Source of the DNA: Hydrogenophaga sp.
Lineage (GTDB): Bacteria > Pseudomonadota > Gammaproteobacteria > Burkholderiales > Burkholderiaceae_C
NCBI RefSeq assembly: GCF_030656115.1
Contig: NZ_JAUSOO010000013.1
Location: 1 to 64,000, forward strand
Length of the DNA: 64,000 bases
Direction: 5' to 3'
How positions within the stretch are numbered: the first letter of the stretch is position 1; each line of letters opens with the position of its first letter. The notes below the pieces were generated by a model that ran no database searches, was not told the origin of the DNA, and saw only the letters and a program-made list of their open reading frames with translations. Of this stretch, positions 1 through 7,965 are shown piece after piece. The position numbers and the translations under genes are program-made.

Positions 1-656
1 CCCACAATCAGGCCATCCACGTTCTTGGCCAGCGCTTGCAGAATGGTCAGTTTGGTGCTGACCTTGCTGCCGGCCACGATGGCGATGAGTGGGCGTTTGG
101 GCGCGGCCAGGGCTTTGCCAATGGCGTCCATCTCTGCGGCCAGCAGCGGGCCCGCGCAGGCTATTGGGGCGGTTTCGGCGATGCCGTAGGTGCTGCCTTC
201 GGCGCGGTGCGCGGTGCCAAAGGCGTCGTGCACGAAGATGTCGCAAAGCTGGCCGAGTTTGGCGGCCAGCTCGGGTTTGTTCTTTTTCTCGCCCACGTTC
301 AGGCGGCAGTTTTCCAGCATGACGAGCTGGCCGGGTTCCACGCTCACGCCGTCCACCCAGTTGGCCACCACGGGGATGTTGCGGCCCATGAGCTCACCCA
401 TGCGCGCGGCCACGGGGGCCAGCGAGTCTTCGGGCTTGAATTCGCCCTCGGTGGGGCGGCCCAGGTGGCTGGTCACCATGACGGCGGCTCCGGCGTCCAG
501 CGCCATTTGAATGGCGGGGATGCTGGCGCGGATGCGGGTGTCTTCGGTGATCTCGCCCGCGTCGTTTTGCGGCACGTTGAGGTCGGCGCGGATGAACACG
601 CGTTGGCCAGTGGCTTGGCCGTTGGCGCAGAGGTCGGAGAAGCGGATGAATTGCAT
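1..656 (-). CDS. pgk: Phosphoglycerate kinase, 3' part cut by window edge
   Basis: Glycolytic enzyme that transfers phosphate between 1,3-bisphosphoglycerate and ADP in the cytoplasm. The frame opens with ATG at 656 ([10 protein letters not shown]) and stays open to base 1, giving about 218 residues of a protein usually near 390-400. Family motifs are clear: RADLNVP (residues 23-29), TSHLGRP (62-68), LENCRLN (114-120), [10 protein letters not shown] (142-151) and [10 protein letters not shown] (194-203). These cover the N-terminal, phosphoglycerate-binding domain; the nucleotide-binding domain lies outside the window. Identification is secure. The next gene on the same strand ends 125 bp upstream, so pgk may have its own promoter in that gap. 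Confidence 0.97.
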   Translation of the reverse strand, partial: MQFIRFSDLCANGQATGQRVFIRADLNVPQNDAGEITEDTRIRASIPAIQMALDAGAAVMVTSHLGRPTEGEFKPEDSLAPVAARMGELMGRNIPVVANWVDGVSVEPGQLVMLENCRLNVGEKKNKPELAAKLGQLCDIFVHDAFGTAHRAEGSTYGIAETAPIACAGPLLAAEMDAIGKALAAPKRPLIAIVAGSKVSTKLTILQALAKNVDGLIV

Positions 657-780
657 GGTGGGTACCAGAGCGTTGAGATGGGGGGCCTGCGGGCACGGGG
701 CTGCACAGGGCTTTCAGGACGGAAACCACCCATTGTAGAAAACGGCTCACAGCCGCCCCATGGTTGACCCCGCGCTGGGT

Positions 781-1335
781 TCAAGGCAGCCGGCGCCCAT
801 GCCAGCGCCCATTGCGCTGCGCGGTGAGGCTGGCCCACGACAGCGCCAGAACCGCTGAAGCCACACCGATCACCGCGCCCGCCAAAATGTCGATCGGGAA
901 ATGCATGCCCAGCGCCACCCGGCTCCACGCGACCAGCAAGGCCAGGCACACCACAGGCCAGCGTGCCAGGGGGTGGGGTGCCAAATGCCACGCGACGGCG
1001 GCCAGTGCACAGGCCACGCTGGCATGGCTGCTGGGGAAACTGGGTGTGGCTTTGTGCGCCAGCCCCAGATGACCCAGCCCCAGCGCAAAGGGGCGCGGGC
1101 TCGGGAACAGGTCGGCGAGACCGCTGGTGATCAACCAGGCCAGGACCATGGCCCACAGCATGTGCAGCGCCATGCGGCGCCATGGCGTTGGCCCAACCAC
1201 CAGGAGCAACAGCACGAACAGCAACAAGCCGACCGGTAGCGCGGTGGAGCATAGGCGCGCCAAACCCATGAGCCAGGTGGGCGACGCGGGGGTGAGATTG
1301 ATCCAGAAAAAAACCAGGTGGTGCAGCGCTGTCAT
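781..1335 (-). CDS. PAP2-family membrane phosphatase (undecaprenyl pyrophosphatase-like)
   Basis: A 184-residue membrane protein of the PAP2 superfamily, which removes phosphate from lipid phosphates such as undecaprenyl pyrophosphate or lipid A. Hydrophobic segments lie near residues 32-48, 60-75, 105-135 and 150-170. Motif 2 is SFPSSH and motif 3 is SRVALGMHFPID, with the expected arginine, histidine and aspartate. Motif 1 is degraded: the ADLFPSPRP stretch keeps the RP pair but has alanine where the usual lysine sits. Two degenerate PmrA-type direct repeats lie upstream (1430-1446 and 1493-1509), suggesting envelope-stress control together with eptA further along. The substrate cannot be told from sequence alone. 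Confidence 0.85.
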   Translation of the reverse strand: MTALHHLVFFWINLTPASPTWLMGLARLCSTALPVGLLLFVLLLLVVGPTPWRRMALHMLWAMVLAWLITSGLADLFPSPRPFALGLGHLGLAHKATPSFPSSHASVACALAAVAWHLAPHPLARWPVVCLALLVAWSRVALGMHFPIDILAGAVIGVASAVLALSWASLTAQRNGRWHGRRLP

Positions 1336-1429
1336 GGGGGCCTGTCATGGAAATTCAGCCCCAAGGCCTTGGCCCTGATGCGCTGCTGCGGGCGGTATGC
1401 CGCTTCCCTGCCCGTTGTACAAACCGCTG

Positions 1430-1446
1430 ATTAAGGTGGCCTTACC
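1430..1446. promoter_or_regulatory. Candidate PmrA-type direct repeat (ATTAAG-N5-CTTACC)
   Basis: Two half-sites, ATTAAG at 1430-1435 and CTTACC at 1441-1446, are 11 bp apart, the spacing of OmpR/PmrA-family operators. The site lies in the divergent gap between the PAP2 gene (start 1335) and fccA (start 1559). The second half-site is imperfect. It may act on either gene. Confidence 0.4.
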
Positions 1447-1492
1447 GCGCTCCCGGCGCAGGTTCGCGTCGGGTCTGGTCTTGAGAGGCTGA

Positions 1493-1509
1493 GATAAGCA
1501 TGGCTTAAC
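1493..1509. promoter_or_regulatory. Candidate PmrA-type direct repeat (GATAAG-N5-CTTAAC)
   Basis: GATAAG at 1493-1498 and CTTAAC at 1504-1509 are 11 bp apart. This second, degenerate site in the same divergent gap ends 49 bp before the fccA start. Two such sites in one gap make chance less likely, but neither is perfect. Confidence 0.35.
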
Positions 1510-1558
1510 GGTGGAGCGCTTCAATGCCTCTCACCGCAACCCCCACCAGGACCTCTTC

Positions 1559-1876
1559 ATGCCACCTCGTATCCATCTTCGTGCCGCCGTGATCGGCGGC
1601 CTTGCAGGGGCGCTGTCCCTGTTCACCGTGGGCGCCCATGCCCAGGTTGGCGCGCCGGGTCGGCTGCTGGCGTCCAACTGTTTTCAGTGCCACGGCACGA
1701 ACGGCAAAGGCCCGGGCTTTGACCGGCTGGCGGGCCAGTCGGCCAACAGCATTTACAGCGATCTGAAGGAGTTTCAGTCGGGCAAAGAGGGCAACGGAAT
1801 CATGGCACGGCACGCCCTGGGCTACACCGACGCGCAGCTGCGCGAGCTGGCGAACTGGCTCGCCACACAACGCTGA
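1559..1876 (+). CDS. fccA: Monoheme c-type cytochrome, likely cytochrome subunit of flavocytochrome c sulfide dehydrogenase
   Basis: A 105-residue exported class I cytochrome c. A Sec signal peptide ends at about GAHA (residues 25-28); the heme motif CFQCH is at 41-45, and a methionine near KEGNGIM is the likely axial ligand. ATG 1559 was chosen over the upstream in-frame GTG at 1511 because it has AGGA about 9 bp before it and puts the signal peptide at the N-terminus. It lies 27 bp before the FAD-containing subunit, matching the FccAB/SoxEF arrangement in which electrons from sulfide pass from the flavin to the heme and on to soluble carriers. Calling it a partner subunit rests on this neighbour. 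Confidence 0.8.
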   Translation: MPPRIHLRAAVIGGLAGALSLFTVGAHAQVGAPGRLLASNCFQCHGTNGKGPGFDRLAGQSANSIYSDLKEFQSGKEGNGIMARHALGYTDAQLRELANWLATQR

Positions 1877-1903
1877 CCCTTCACATTTTTTTGAAAGACC
1901 GAC

Positions 1904-3253
1904 ATGGACCGACGTTATTTTCTGCAAGGCATGGGCGCCACCCTGGCCACCGGACTCGTGGTGGCTTGCGGTGGCGGCGAGAGCGACAGCAGCGACAGCG
2001 ACAACAGCAACGACAGCAGCAGCAACAACAGCGATGCCTTCCAAGCCGACCCCAACCTGGGTACGGCGCCCGGCGTGAGCGCCAAGAGCCGCGTCATCGT
2101 GGTGGGCGCGGGCATGGGCGGGGCGGCGGTGGCCAAATACCTGCGCCTGTGGGGCGACGCCATCGATGTGACCCTGGTGGAGCGCTTGCCGACCTACACA
2201 TCCAACATCATGAGCAGCCTGGTGCTCACCGGCCAACGCACGCTGGGCAGCCTGACCTACACCCACGACCGGCTGCGCAGCGGCTACGGCATTCGCGTGG
2301 TGTACGGCGAGGTGGTGGCCATCGACCCGGTGGGCGTGAGCGTGACGCTGGCCGACAAAACGGTGTTGAAGGCCGACCGCATCGTGTTGGCCCCTGGCAT
2401 CGCATTTGACGATGTGCCCGGGCTGAGCGACCCCGACCGCATGCCGCACGCCTGGAAGGCCGGTGCGCAGACCACGCTGCTCGCCAACCAGTTCAATGCC
2501 ATGCCAGCCAACGGCACCGCCATTTTGACCATTCCGAAAGTGCCGTACCGCTGCCCGCCCGGGCCTTACGAGCGCGCCTGCCTGCTGGCCGACTGGATGA
2601 AAGTGCACAAGCCCCAGGCCAGGCTGCTGGTGTTGGACGCCAACGCCGACTACGTGGCCGAGCGGGACAACTTCGCCAGCGCCTTCACCGGGCTGCATGC
2701 GGGCGTGATCCAGTACATCCCGAACGCCGAGGTGAGCGAAGCCGACCCGGCCACCCTGACGCTCAAGACCCTGGCGGGCAATTTCAAGGGCGACGTGATC
2801 AACCTCATTCCGCGCCAGCGCGCCGGTGCGCTGATCACCAGCCAGGGGCTGGCCAACGCGACCGGTGGCCGCTTTGCGGGGGTGAACGTGCTGAGCTACG
2901 CCAGCACCGTGGCCGGGGCCGACAAGGTGCACATCATTGGCGACAGCAGCGCGACCACGCAGCCCAAGGCGGGCCACATCGCCAACCAGGAGGCCAAGGT
3001 CTGCGCCGACGCCATCAGCCGCTTGCTCAGCGGACTGTCGCCCGACCCGGCACCGGTGACCAACTCGGCCTGTTACTCCACCATCACGCAGACCCAGGCT
3101 TCGTGGCTGACCGCCGTGTTTCAGTACGACGCGGCCACGGCCAGCATGCAAGCGGTGGCCGCGTCTTCGGGGGCTTCGGCGGGCTGGGACAGCCGCAATT
3201 TCCGCGAGATGGACACCTGGTTCGGTGCCCTGATGGCCGACACGTTTGCCTGA
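1904..3253 (+). CDS. fccB: Flavocytochrome c sulfide dehydrogenase, FAD subunit (FccB/SoxF type)
   Basis: A 449-residue flavoprotein that oxidises sulfide in the periplasm and passes electrons to the cytochrome encoded just upstream. The FAD dinucleotide fold VIVVGAGMGG is at residues 64-73. The two cysteines that form the redox-active disulfide in this family are both present: Cys217 in RCPPGPYER and Cys390 in NSACYS. The N-terminus has twin arginines (DRRYFLQG) and a lipobox-like VVAC ending at Cys22, followed by a Ser/Asp/Asn-rich linker (about residues 26-45) before the catalytic domain, so the protein may be a Tat-exported lipoprotein. That anchor is unusual for the family. Family assignment is strong; sulfide as substrate is inferred from the family. 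Confidence 0.88.
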   Translation: MDRRYFLQGMGATLATGLVVACGGGESDSSDSDNSNDSSSNNSDAFQADPNLGTAPGVSAKSRVIVVGAGMGGAAVAKYLRLWGDAIDVTLVERLPTYTSNIMSSLVLTGQRTLGSLTYTHDRLRSGYGIRVVYGEVVAIDPVGVSVTLADKTVLKADRIVLAPGIAFDDVPGLSDPDRMPHAWKAGAQTTLLANQFNAMPANGTAILTIPKVPYRCPPGPYERACLLADWMKVHKPQARLLVLDANADYVAERDNFASAFTGLHAGVIQYIPNAEVSEADPATLTLKTLAGNFKGDVINLIPRQRAGALITSQGLANATGGRFAGVNVLSYASTVAGADKVHIIGDSSATTQPKAGHIANQEAKVCADAISRLLSGLSPDPAPVTNSACYSTITQTQASWLTAVFQYDAATASMQAVAASSGASAGWDSRNFREMDTWFGALMADTFA

Positions 3254-3259
3254 GGCCGT

Positions 3260-3634
3260 ATGGAACACGCACATGGGATAACACCCCACCCCAGGCCCCA
3301 TGCCGGGCGGGTGGGTCTTGCCGCCGTGTTCCTGACCCTGCTGGCCTGGTCAGCTGGGTCGGCACAGGCCAGCACCCCGGCCGAAAAAGTGGTTTGCACC
3401 GACCAACCGCGCAGCCAATGGATGACGGAACAGCAGGCGCGCCAGCGCTTCAAGGCGTCAGACTATCTGCTGGTGAAGTTCAAGGTGTCGCGGGGCAACT
3501 GCCACGAGTTCTACGCCATTGAACACGGCGGCAGCATCGTGGAGGCTTACCTGCACCCGGTCACCGGCGAAGCGGTGCGCCTGACCCGCCAGCCACCGCT
3601 GGGCACACCGGCTGCGCCAGCGCCACCGCGCTGA
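3260..3634 (+). CDS. Small exported protein of unknown function, PepSY-like
   Basis: A 124-residue protein starting 6 bp after fccB, so probably in the same transcript. Residues 1-38 form a signal peptide ending near AQAS. The mature part has two cysteines (VVCTDQ and RGNCHEF) and a stretch about KFKVSRGNCHEFYAIEHGG followed by SIVEAYLHPVTGEAVRL, which resembles the beta-rich core of PepSY-type periplasmic domains. Such domains often accompany membrane cytochromes and reductases. No catalytic residues or cofactor motif can be seen. Its role in sulfide oxidation is only suggested by position. Confidence 0.65.
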   Translation: MEHAHGITPHPRPHAGRVGLAAVFLTLLAWSAGSAQASTPAEKVVCTDQPRSQWMTEQQARQRFKASDYLLVKFKVSRGNCHEFYAIEHGGSIVEAYLHPVTGEAVRLTRQPPLGTPAAPAPPR

Positions 3635-3644
3635 AAGCGCGGTG
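3624..3644 (+). terminator. Perfect 9-bp hairpin over the stop codon, possible terminator
   Basis: CACCGCGCT (3624-3632) and AGCGCGGTG (3636-3644) pair perfectly around a GAA loop that contains part of the stop codon. No T-run follows, so it may be a pause or RNA-stability element instead of a factor-independent terminator. Confidence 0.45.
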
Positions 3645-3786
3645 TGGGCCGAGCGTCCAAACCCGAAAAACGTTCAGCCTCGCACAGCACAAACCAGCCC
3701 GTTTGAGGCAAGTTGAGGCCGGCGCAGACCCAAGCTACGCCGTGTAGAAAACTGCCGTTGGAACGCGAAAGTTCGGCTTTTTCTGC

Positions 3787-3861
3787 CGTATACCGATTAA
3801 GTGAAACTTAAAAAATCGGGCTGCTGGGGGTAACCGCTGTCATCGGTTTACCGGGTATACG
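3787..3861. promoter_or_regulatory. Promoter region with a CGTATACC/GGTATACG pair and a PmrA-like repeat
   Basis: This gap (3635-3911) carries no gene. Two copies of an inverted 8-mer, CGTATACC at 3787-3794 and GGTATACG at 3854-3861, flank it. Between them ATTAAG (3796-3801) and CTTAAA (3807-3812) are 11 bp apart, like a PmrA-type operator; the same bases can also be read as the inverted repeat TTAAGT-GAA-ACTTAA. The downstream diheme cytochrome starts at 3912. Confidence 0.45.
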
Positions 3862-3911
3862 AAACAGGATGTAAGCCTAAGCTTGGCATCTCAGACCCAC
3901 TGGAGACCACC

Positions 3912-4805
3912 ATGAAGACAAGCTTGCAGCCCACAGGGCACACTTTCCGTTTCTTCCTGACCACCTGTCTGGCCACCGTTCTGGTGCTGGGCTGGTCGGG
4001 CAGCGCACAGGCTGACCAGAAAAAACCCCGCACCCTGGCCGAACAACTGATCCATGACGTCAAGGAAGGCAAGATTCAGCCCGACGACGAGGACGAGCAA
4101 GCCGTCCAGGAATTGATCATCAAGCGCAACATCCCGATCACCTACCAGTACGTCAATACGCTGATGCACACCCCCAACGCATTCGGCCCAGGTGCGGCCT
4201 GCGTGACGTGCCATTCATCGCAGGATGCCACCAAGAGCTACCGGGGCCTCGATCTTTCCACCTGCAAAGGCCTGCTTCAGGGCTCCACCGAAGAACCCAA
4301 ACGGGCGCTGTTCACACCCGGCACCGACCCCAAGCGCGATCCCCTGATCCGGCGGCTGCGCAACAACCGCATGCCGCTGGGCTCCAAGTTTCACGTTCCG
4401 AATGACACGCCCAACTACGTGGCGGTGAAACAATGGATCGTTGACGGCGCGAAGAACGACGACAACTACCGCAAGAACGTTGGGCCCCTGTTCAAGAAGG
4501 CCAACGCGTTTGCGCCCAACAGCCCGGCGTGTACCGCTTGCCACATGTCGAACCAGGAGCCACCGAGCTTCCATGAACTGGATCTGACCTCCCACAAGGG
4601 CGTCATGCTCGGTGCCGACTCGGTGGCCAAAGGGGTGGACAAGGCCACCAAAGTGGTGATTCCAGGCATGCCCGATCTCAGCGGGCTGTGGCAACACCTG
4701 GCGGAGGACCGCATGCCCCCCGGCATCAGCCCGAGTGAAAACCGCGACCACGCAAACACACTGATCCTGATGCAATGGATCAAACAAGGCGCCAACTGCA
4801 ATTGA
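3912..4805 (+). CDS. Exported diheme c-type cytochrome with a duplicated domain
   Basis: A 297-residue protein with a signal peptide ending near SAQA (residues 31-34). Two copies of one domain follow. Each has a CxxCH motif (CVTCH 97-101; CTACH 207-211), then an LDL..xKG segment, an RMPxG motif whose methionine (Met154, Met268) is a likely sixth heme ligand, and a closing QWI..GA helix. The layout resembles cytochrome domains that accompany large periplasmic redox enzymes, but I do not recognise a named family. The next gene starts inside its 3' end and encodes a beta-propeller, so the two probably work as a pair. The upstream gap has a PmrA-like repeat. Electron carriage is safe; substrate and partner are unknown. 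Confidence 0.8.
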   Translation: MKTSLQPTGHTFRFFLTTCLATVLVLGWSGSAQADQKKPRTLAEQLIHDVKEGKIQPDDEDEQAVQELIIKRNIPITYQYVNTLMHTPNAFGPGAACVTCHSSQDATKSYRGLDLSTCKGLLQGSTEEPKRALFTPGTDPKRDPLIRRLRNNRMPLGSKFHVPNDTPNYVAVKQWIVDGAKNDDNYRKNVGPLFKKANAFAPNSPACTACHMSNQEPPSFHELDLTSHKGVMLGADSVAKGVDKATKVVIPGMPDLSGLWQHLAEDRMPPGISPSENRDHANTLILMQWIKQGANCN

Positions 4806-5905
4806 GCACCGCCACCCACCCGCTCACCCGGCGGCACCTGCTGTGCGCACTGGCATCGGGTCTGCCCGCCCTGGCGCTGCCCGCTGCCGCGTGGGCCACC
4901 CAAGGTGTGCCCGGGCCGCAAGTGGCACGTCGCTGGGACAGCGGCAACACCCTGCTTGCACCGCTGACGGCACACGGCGCCGATGTGCTGTTCGCGGGCG
5001 ACCACGGGCTGGGCCGCATCGATCCGGCACAGGCCCTCCCGGTCTGGCACACCGCCCACGGCTTGTCGCGGGAAGCGGTCTTCCGCCCGCGGGTGGCGGG
5101 CGAGCTGGTCCTGTGCGGTGGTCTCGACGCCATCGGCGCCTGGCATCTCGCGCGAGGCGACCGGCGCTGGATCTACCTGGCGCAGACCCAGTTGGGTGTT
5201 CCCTGGGCCACGCCCGAACACACTTACGTGGGTGATGGCCACCACATGCTGTGTCTGGACAACGCCAGCGGCACCGTGCGCTGGCGCTTCGCCGGCACCC
5301 CCGACACGCTCACGGCGTATGCGCCCACCCTCAGCCAGAACACCTTGTTGTTCGCGCCGGGCAACGGCCTGCTGTACGCGCTCGACGCCGGCCAGGGCCA
5401 ACTCAAATGGCAGCTCGACCGCAGCCACGAATGGCAGTACCTGCGGCAGCTTCACGTCAGTGGCGAGGTGCTGGTGGCGGGCAGCTACAAGGAGCTGCTG
5501 TACGGCATTTCGGTGCACGATGGCCGGGTCCTGTGGACCTTCAACGCCGGCAACTTCATCAACTCGCACCATGTGGCGGGCGACACCGCCTACCTCTGGT
5601 CACCCACGGGTTGGGTCTATGCCATCGACATCCAGAACGGCAGCGTGCGCTGGCGCCACCGCACCACCAACTACCGCTCGGCGCTGGCCAACTGGGGCCC
5701 GCTGATGGCCGAGCTGGTGACCGACAAGGCGTACCTCTATGCGCTGGACATGAACCAGGTGCTGCACGTGCTGGATCGCCAGAGTGGCGAAGAGGTGCAG
5801 CGTCTGGTCATGCCGCAAAGCATGCGGCCCACGGTGGTGCCCTTCGCGGGCCGTCAGGCCATGCTGGCCAGCGACGCGGGCGAGGTGCTGCTGGTGCGCT
5901 GGTGA
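4775..5905 (+). CDS. Exported PQQ-type beta-propeller protein, partner of the diheme cytochrome
   Basis: A 376-residue protein with a Tat-like leader ([20 protein letters not shown]) and repeated blades of the PQQ/quinoprotein-alcohol-dehydrogenase type: [44 protein letters not shown] and [14 protein letters not shown]. The catalytic residues of true PQQ dehydrogenases are not apparent and the protein is too short for one, so it may be a scaffold or sensor. It overlaps the diheme gene by 31 bp if ATG 4775 is used; TTG at 4802, overlapping the previous stop and preceded by AAGG, is an equally good start and gives a more normal leader length. The overlap implies translational coupling. Confidence 0.75.
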   Translation: MDQTRRQLQLSTATHPLTRRHLLCALASGLPALALPAAAWATQGVPGPQVARRWDSGNTLLAPLTAHGADVLFAGDHGLGRIDPAQALPVWHTAHGLSREAVFRPRVAGELVLCGGLDAIGAWHLARGDRRWIYLAQTQLGVPWATPEHTYVGDGHHMLCLDNASGTVRWRFAGTPDTLTAYAPTLSQNTLLFAPGNGLLYALDAGQGQLKWQLDRSHEWQYLRQLHVSGEVLVAGSYKELLYGISVHDGRVLWTFNAGNFINSHHVAGDTAYLWSPTGWVYAIDIQNGSVRWRHRTTNYRSALANWGPLMAELVTDKAYLYALDMNQVLHVLDRQSGEEVQRLVMPQSMRPTVVPFAGRQAMLASDAGEVLLVRW

Positions 5906-5927
5906 ACGCTTCAGGACCGTGTCGGGC

Positions 5928-6092
5928 TCACCCCTCGCACAGCACGAAGTCGGCCTTGCCCACGCCGCATTCGGGGCAACGCCAGCCGTCCGGCACGTCG
6001 GCCCAGCGCGTGCCGGGCGGAAAGCCTTCTTCGGGCCAGCCCGCGGCTTCGTCGTACAGCCATCCGCAGACGACGCAGAGGTATTGGTTCAT
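5928..6092 (-). CDS. Rubredoxin
   Basis: A 54-residue cytoplasmic iron-sulfur electron carrier. The four iron-binding cysteines lie in CVVCG near the N-terminus and CPECG near the C-terminus, with the usual YDEAAG and PPGT.W.D.PD between them. The chosen start (MNQYLCVVCG, 6092) gives the normal rubredoxin length; an upstream in-frame ATG at 6119 would add nine residues. It is convergent with the beta-propeller gene and lies 66 bp upstream of, and on the same strand as, the end of the next gene's neighbour. Its partners cannot be deduced here. Confidence 0.93.
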   Translation of the reverse strand: MNQYLCVVCGWLYDEAAGWPEEGFPPGTRWADVPDGWRCPECGVGKADFVLCEG

Positions 6093-6158
6093 GGTGGTTG
6101 CTTTCAACATTCGGTTCATCCACTGAGGCCAGGGTTCAGAGCGTGAGCCCGGCGGCGG

Positions 6159-6950
6159 TCAATCGTCATCACCGTGATCGCGGTCGTTGCCCGATATGAG
6201 GCTGTTCAGCGCCTGGGCCGTCACCAGCCCGTTGGGTGACTGCTGCCATTCCCAGGCACCGTAGGCCAGCACCGCGAGCAGCAGCAGCGTTGCCAGCCAG
6301 GCGCGGTTCTTCTGCACCAGACTCGGGCCCGGGCCTTCCACGCTGCCGGTCCACATGGGCGATGCCAGGTTCTTGCGGCGCAGCAGGCTCAGCCCCAGGA
6401 TCAGGGCCAGATGGGCCAGCACCACGAACAGGAAGGCTTCACCCAGAAATTCGTGTATGTCGCCCAGCCAGTCGTCGCCGGGGAACACGCCCCATTCGTT
6501 GAAGGTGGCGTAACCGCTCAAGGTGAGTGGTACCACCAGCACCAGCAAGGCCACCACAGCCAGCGCCATGAGCAGGTTCTGCCCCTGGCGCCAGTTGATG
6601 GCGGAGAGCGACGGCGCGGTGCGCAGCGACCGCAGCCACGCCGGTGCGCTGCCCAGCTTGCGCCACATCAGGCCCAGGCCTGCCTGGCGCGGGCCGACCA
6701 GGCCATACAGCACGCGAAAGCCCAGCAGGCCAGCCATGGAATACCCGAGCGTGACGTGCAGCATGCGCCAGCTCTCGCCGTCGGCCGTCAGGTAGGCGCC
6801 CAGAAAACACAGGGCAAACAGCCAGTGAAACATGCGCGTGGGCGCATCGGTGACGCGGCGGCGGGTGGGTCGCGACGGGGACGCCACGGCGGCGGTGGAG
6901 GAAGTCATCGGAGTAGCGGCTTGCATGGTGGTTTTCCTGGGGTCAGTCAT
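6159..6950 (-). CDS. Di-heme membrane cytochrome b (cytochrome b561 / hydrogenase b-subunit type)
   Basis: A 263-residue inner-membrane protein with four main hydrophobic segments plus a C-terminal one (about 215-233). Candidate heme-binding histidines sit in MFHWLFALCF, WRMLHVTLGYS, DIHEFLGEAF and VLAHLALI, spread over the helices as in four-helix b cytochromes. It should pass electrons between quinol and the periplasmic cytochromes DHC and SHP encoded next to it; this trio is a known association for SHP. ATG 6950 overlaps the DHC stop by 8 bp; ATG 6926, preceded by AGGA, is an alternative start. The tail is Asp/His-rich. Confidence 0.88.
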   Translation of the reverse strand: MTDPRKTTMQAATPMTSSTAAVASPSRPTRRRVTDAPTRMFHWLFALCFLGAYLTADGESWRMLHVTLGYSMAGLLGFRVLYGLVGPRQAGLGLMWRKLGSAPAWLRSLRTAPSLSAINWRQGQNLLMALAVVALLVLVVPLTLSGYATFNEWGVFPGDDWLGDIHEFLGEAFLFVVLAHLALILGLSLLRRKNLASPMWTGSVEGPGPSLVQKNRAWLATLLLLAVLAYGAWEWQQSPNGLVTAQALNSLISGNDRDHGDDD

Positions 6951-7470
6951 TCCAGAACCAGCGCTTGCCCAGGTTCACGCCCGCTGGCATGCGGAGGCTG
7001 TCGTCATCGAAATCGCCGCGGTCGGCACCGGGGTGGCAGGCCGCGCAGTTGGCCGCACGCTTGATGCTGGCGTGTTTCCAGACCGAAGTGGGTACCTCGC
7101 GGTGTTTGCGCTCAAACCAGGCCGAGCGCGTGAGCCGGTCTTCGGGCGGTTCCTCCGCCACGCGTTTGTAGGTGCCGGCGTTGGCCTGCAACCAAGTGCT
7201 GAGCTGCCGGACCGTGGCGTCATCGAGCGAAGCATCGGTGCCGTAGTGCTTGTCCAGGCCGGTCATGATGCGCTGCCACGAACGCGCGGGCAGCAGGCCC
7301 GGTGCGTAAGCGGTGTGGCAGGCGGCGCACTCGGCCATGTAGGCCTGGGGCATGTTGCGCGGCATCATGCGCCCGCTGTCGGCCTGGGCAGCGCCCAGAG
7401 CCGCCAGGCACAGCAGACCGGCCAGGGCGGGGCGGATCAGGCGGATCAGGCGGATCGAAAGGGTGTTCAT
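6943..7470 (-). CDS. Diheme cytochrome c, DHC family
   Basis: A 175-residue exported cytochrome with CAACH at residues 48-52 and again at 142-146. The spacing and the order (signal peptide, N-terminal heme domain, C-terminal heme domain ending in RWFW) fit the DHC family, which relays electrons between a membrane cytochrome b and SHP. It sits between exactly those two genes, overlapping cytochrome b by 8 bp and starting 22 bp after SHP. The signal peptide has an odd repeated IRLIRLI segment, produced by a tandem 9-bp repeat in the DNA (7432-7456). Confidence 0.9.
   Translation of the reverse strand: MNTLSIRLIRLIRPALAGLLCLAALGAAQADSGRMMPRNMPQAYMAECAACHTAYAPGLLPARSWQRIMTGLDKHYGTDASLDDATVRQLSTWLQANAGTYKRVAEEPPEDRLTRSAWFERKHREVPTSVWKHASIKRAANCAACHPGADRGDFDDDSLRMPAGVNLGKRWFWND
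7432..7456. repeat. Tandem 9-bp repeat in the DHC signal sequence
   Basis: GCGGATCAG occurs at 7432-7440 and 7441-7449, followed by GCGGATC at 7450-7456. On the coding (minus) strand it encodes repeated Ile-Arg-Leu in the signal peptide. Slippage would keep the frame and only change leader length. Confidence 0.7.
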
Positions 7471-7492
7471 GGTGTGTCCTTGTGGCGCGGAT

Positions 7493-7900
7493 TCACTGGA
7501 GGCTGTTCAGGTAGGCCAGCACGTCGGCTTTCTCGGCGGCGCTGCAGGCGCGGCTGAGCACGTCGTTGCAGTTGCGCTTGAACCACTTGTCCACCTTGGC
7601 GGTGTCGGTGAAGGCCTTGGGGTTGAAGGCGGGCGCCAATGGCCCGATCACCTTGCCGGTGTTGGCGTGTTTGCCTTGCGTGGTCGGCGGTGTGCCGTGG
7701 CACGAGGCGCACGACCATTCGCCGCCGTGTTTCGCGTTGAAGAAACTCTGGCCTTTGGCCGCGTTGCCGGGGGCGCCGGCCTGGGCGCTCCAGTGTTGCA
7801 GTTGGGCGGTGGGCGTGGTGTCGGCGGCGTGGGCGGTGGTGAAGCACAGCGCGGCCAAGAGCAGCACAGGGGCGGTCAACAGGGAGCGGATCGGGGTCAT
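7493..7900 (-). CDS. SHP-type monoheme cytochrome c (DUF1924)
   Basis: A 135-residue exported cytochrome. The signal peptide ends near AHAA (residues 23-26) and the heme motif is CASCH at 64-68. The C-terminal KRNCNDVLSRAC segment has two cysteines (111 and 119) and asparagines beside them, matching the sphaeroides heme protein, in which an asparagine is the labile sixth heme ligand and a disulfide lies close by. SHP binds small ligands such as oxygen and NO in the reduced state. It leads the SHP-DHC-cytochrome b transcript. The promoter gap to the divergent PepSY gene holds 11-bp-spaced repeats that may bind the adjacent response regulator. Confidence 0.88.
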   Translation of the reverse strand: MTPIRSLLTAPVLLLAALCFTTAHAADTTPTAQLQHWSAQAGAPGNAAKGQSFFNAKHGGEWSCASCHGTPPTTQGKHANTGKVIGPLAPAFNPKAFTDTAKVDKWFKRNCNDVLSRACSAAEKADVLAYLNSLQ

Positions 7901-7965
7901 GTCGGTGGCCTTTCAGAAAGCGGAGAAGCGGGGGAGTGGGGTTGGATGCAGTGTGCAAACCGCCG

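Noticed and set aside
473..1348. 291-residue minus-strand ORF spanning pgk and the PAP2 gene
   Set aside because: A shadow frame; the real pgk and PAP2 frames have clear family motifs in the same bases.
1904..3253. Sulfide:quinone reductase as an alternative call for fccB
   Set aside because: The RCPPGPYER and NSACYS cysteine motifs, the export signal and the adjacent small cytochrome fit flavocytochrome c better.
1505..3301. Long minus-strand ORF of 598 residues opposite fccAB
   Set aside because: It is a frame shadow of the sulfide dehydrogenase genes: His/Gly/Val-rich, low complexity, with no recognisable domain.
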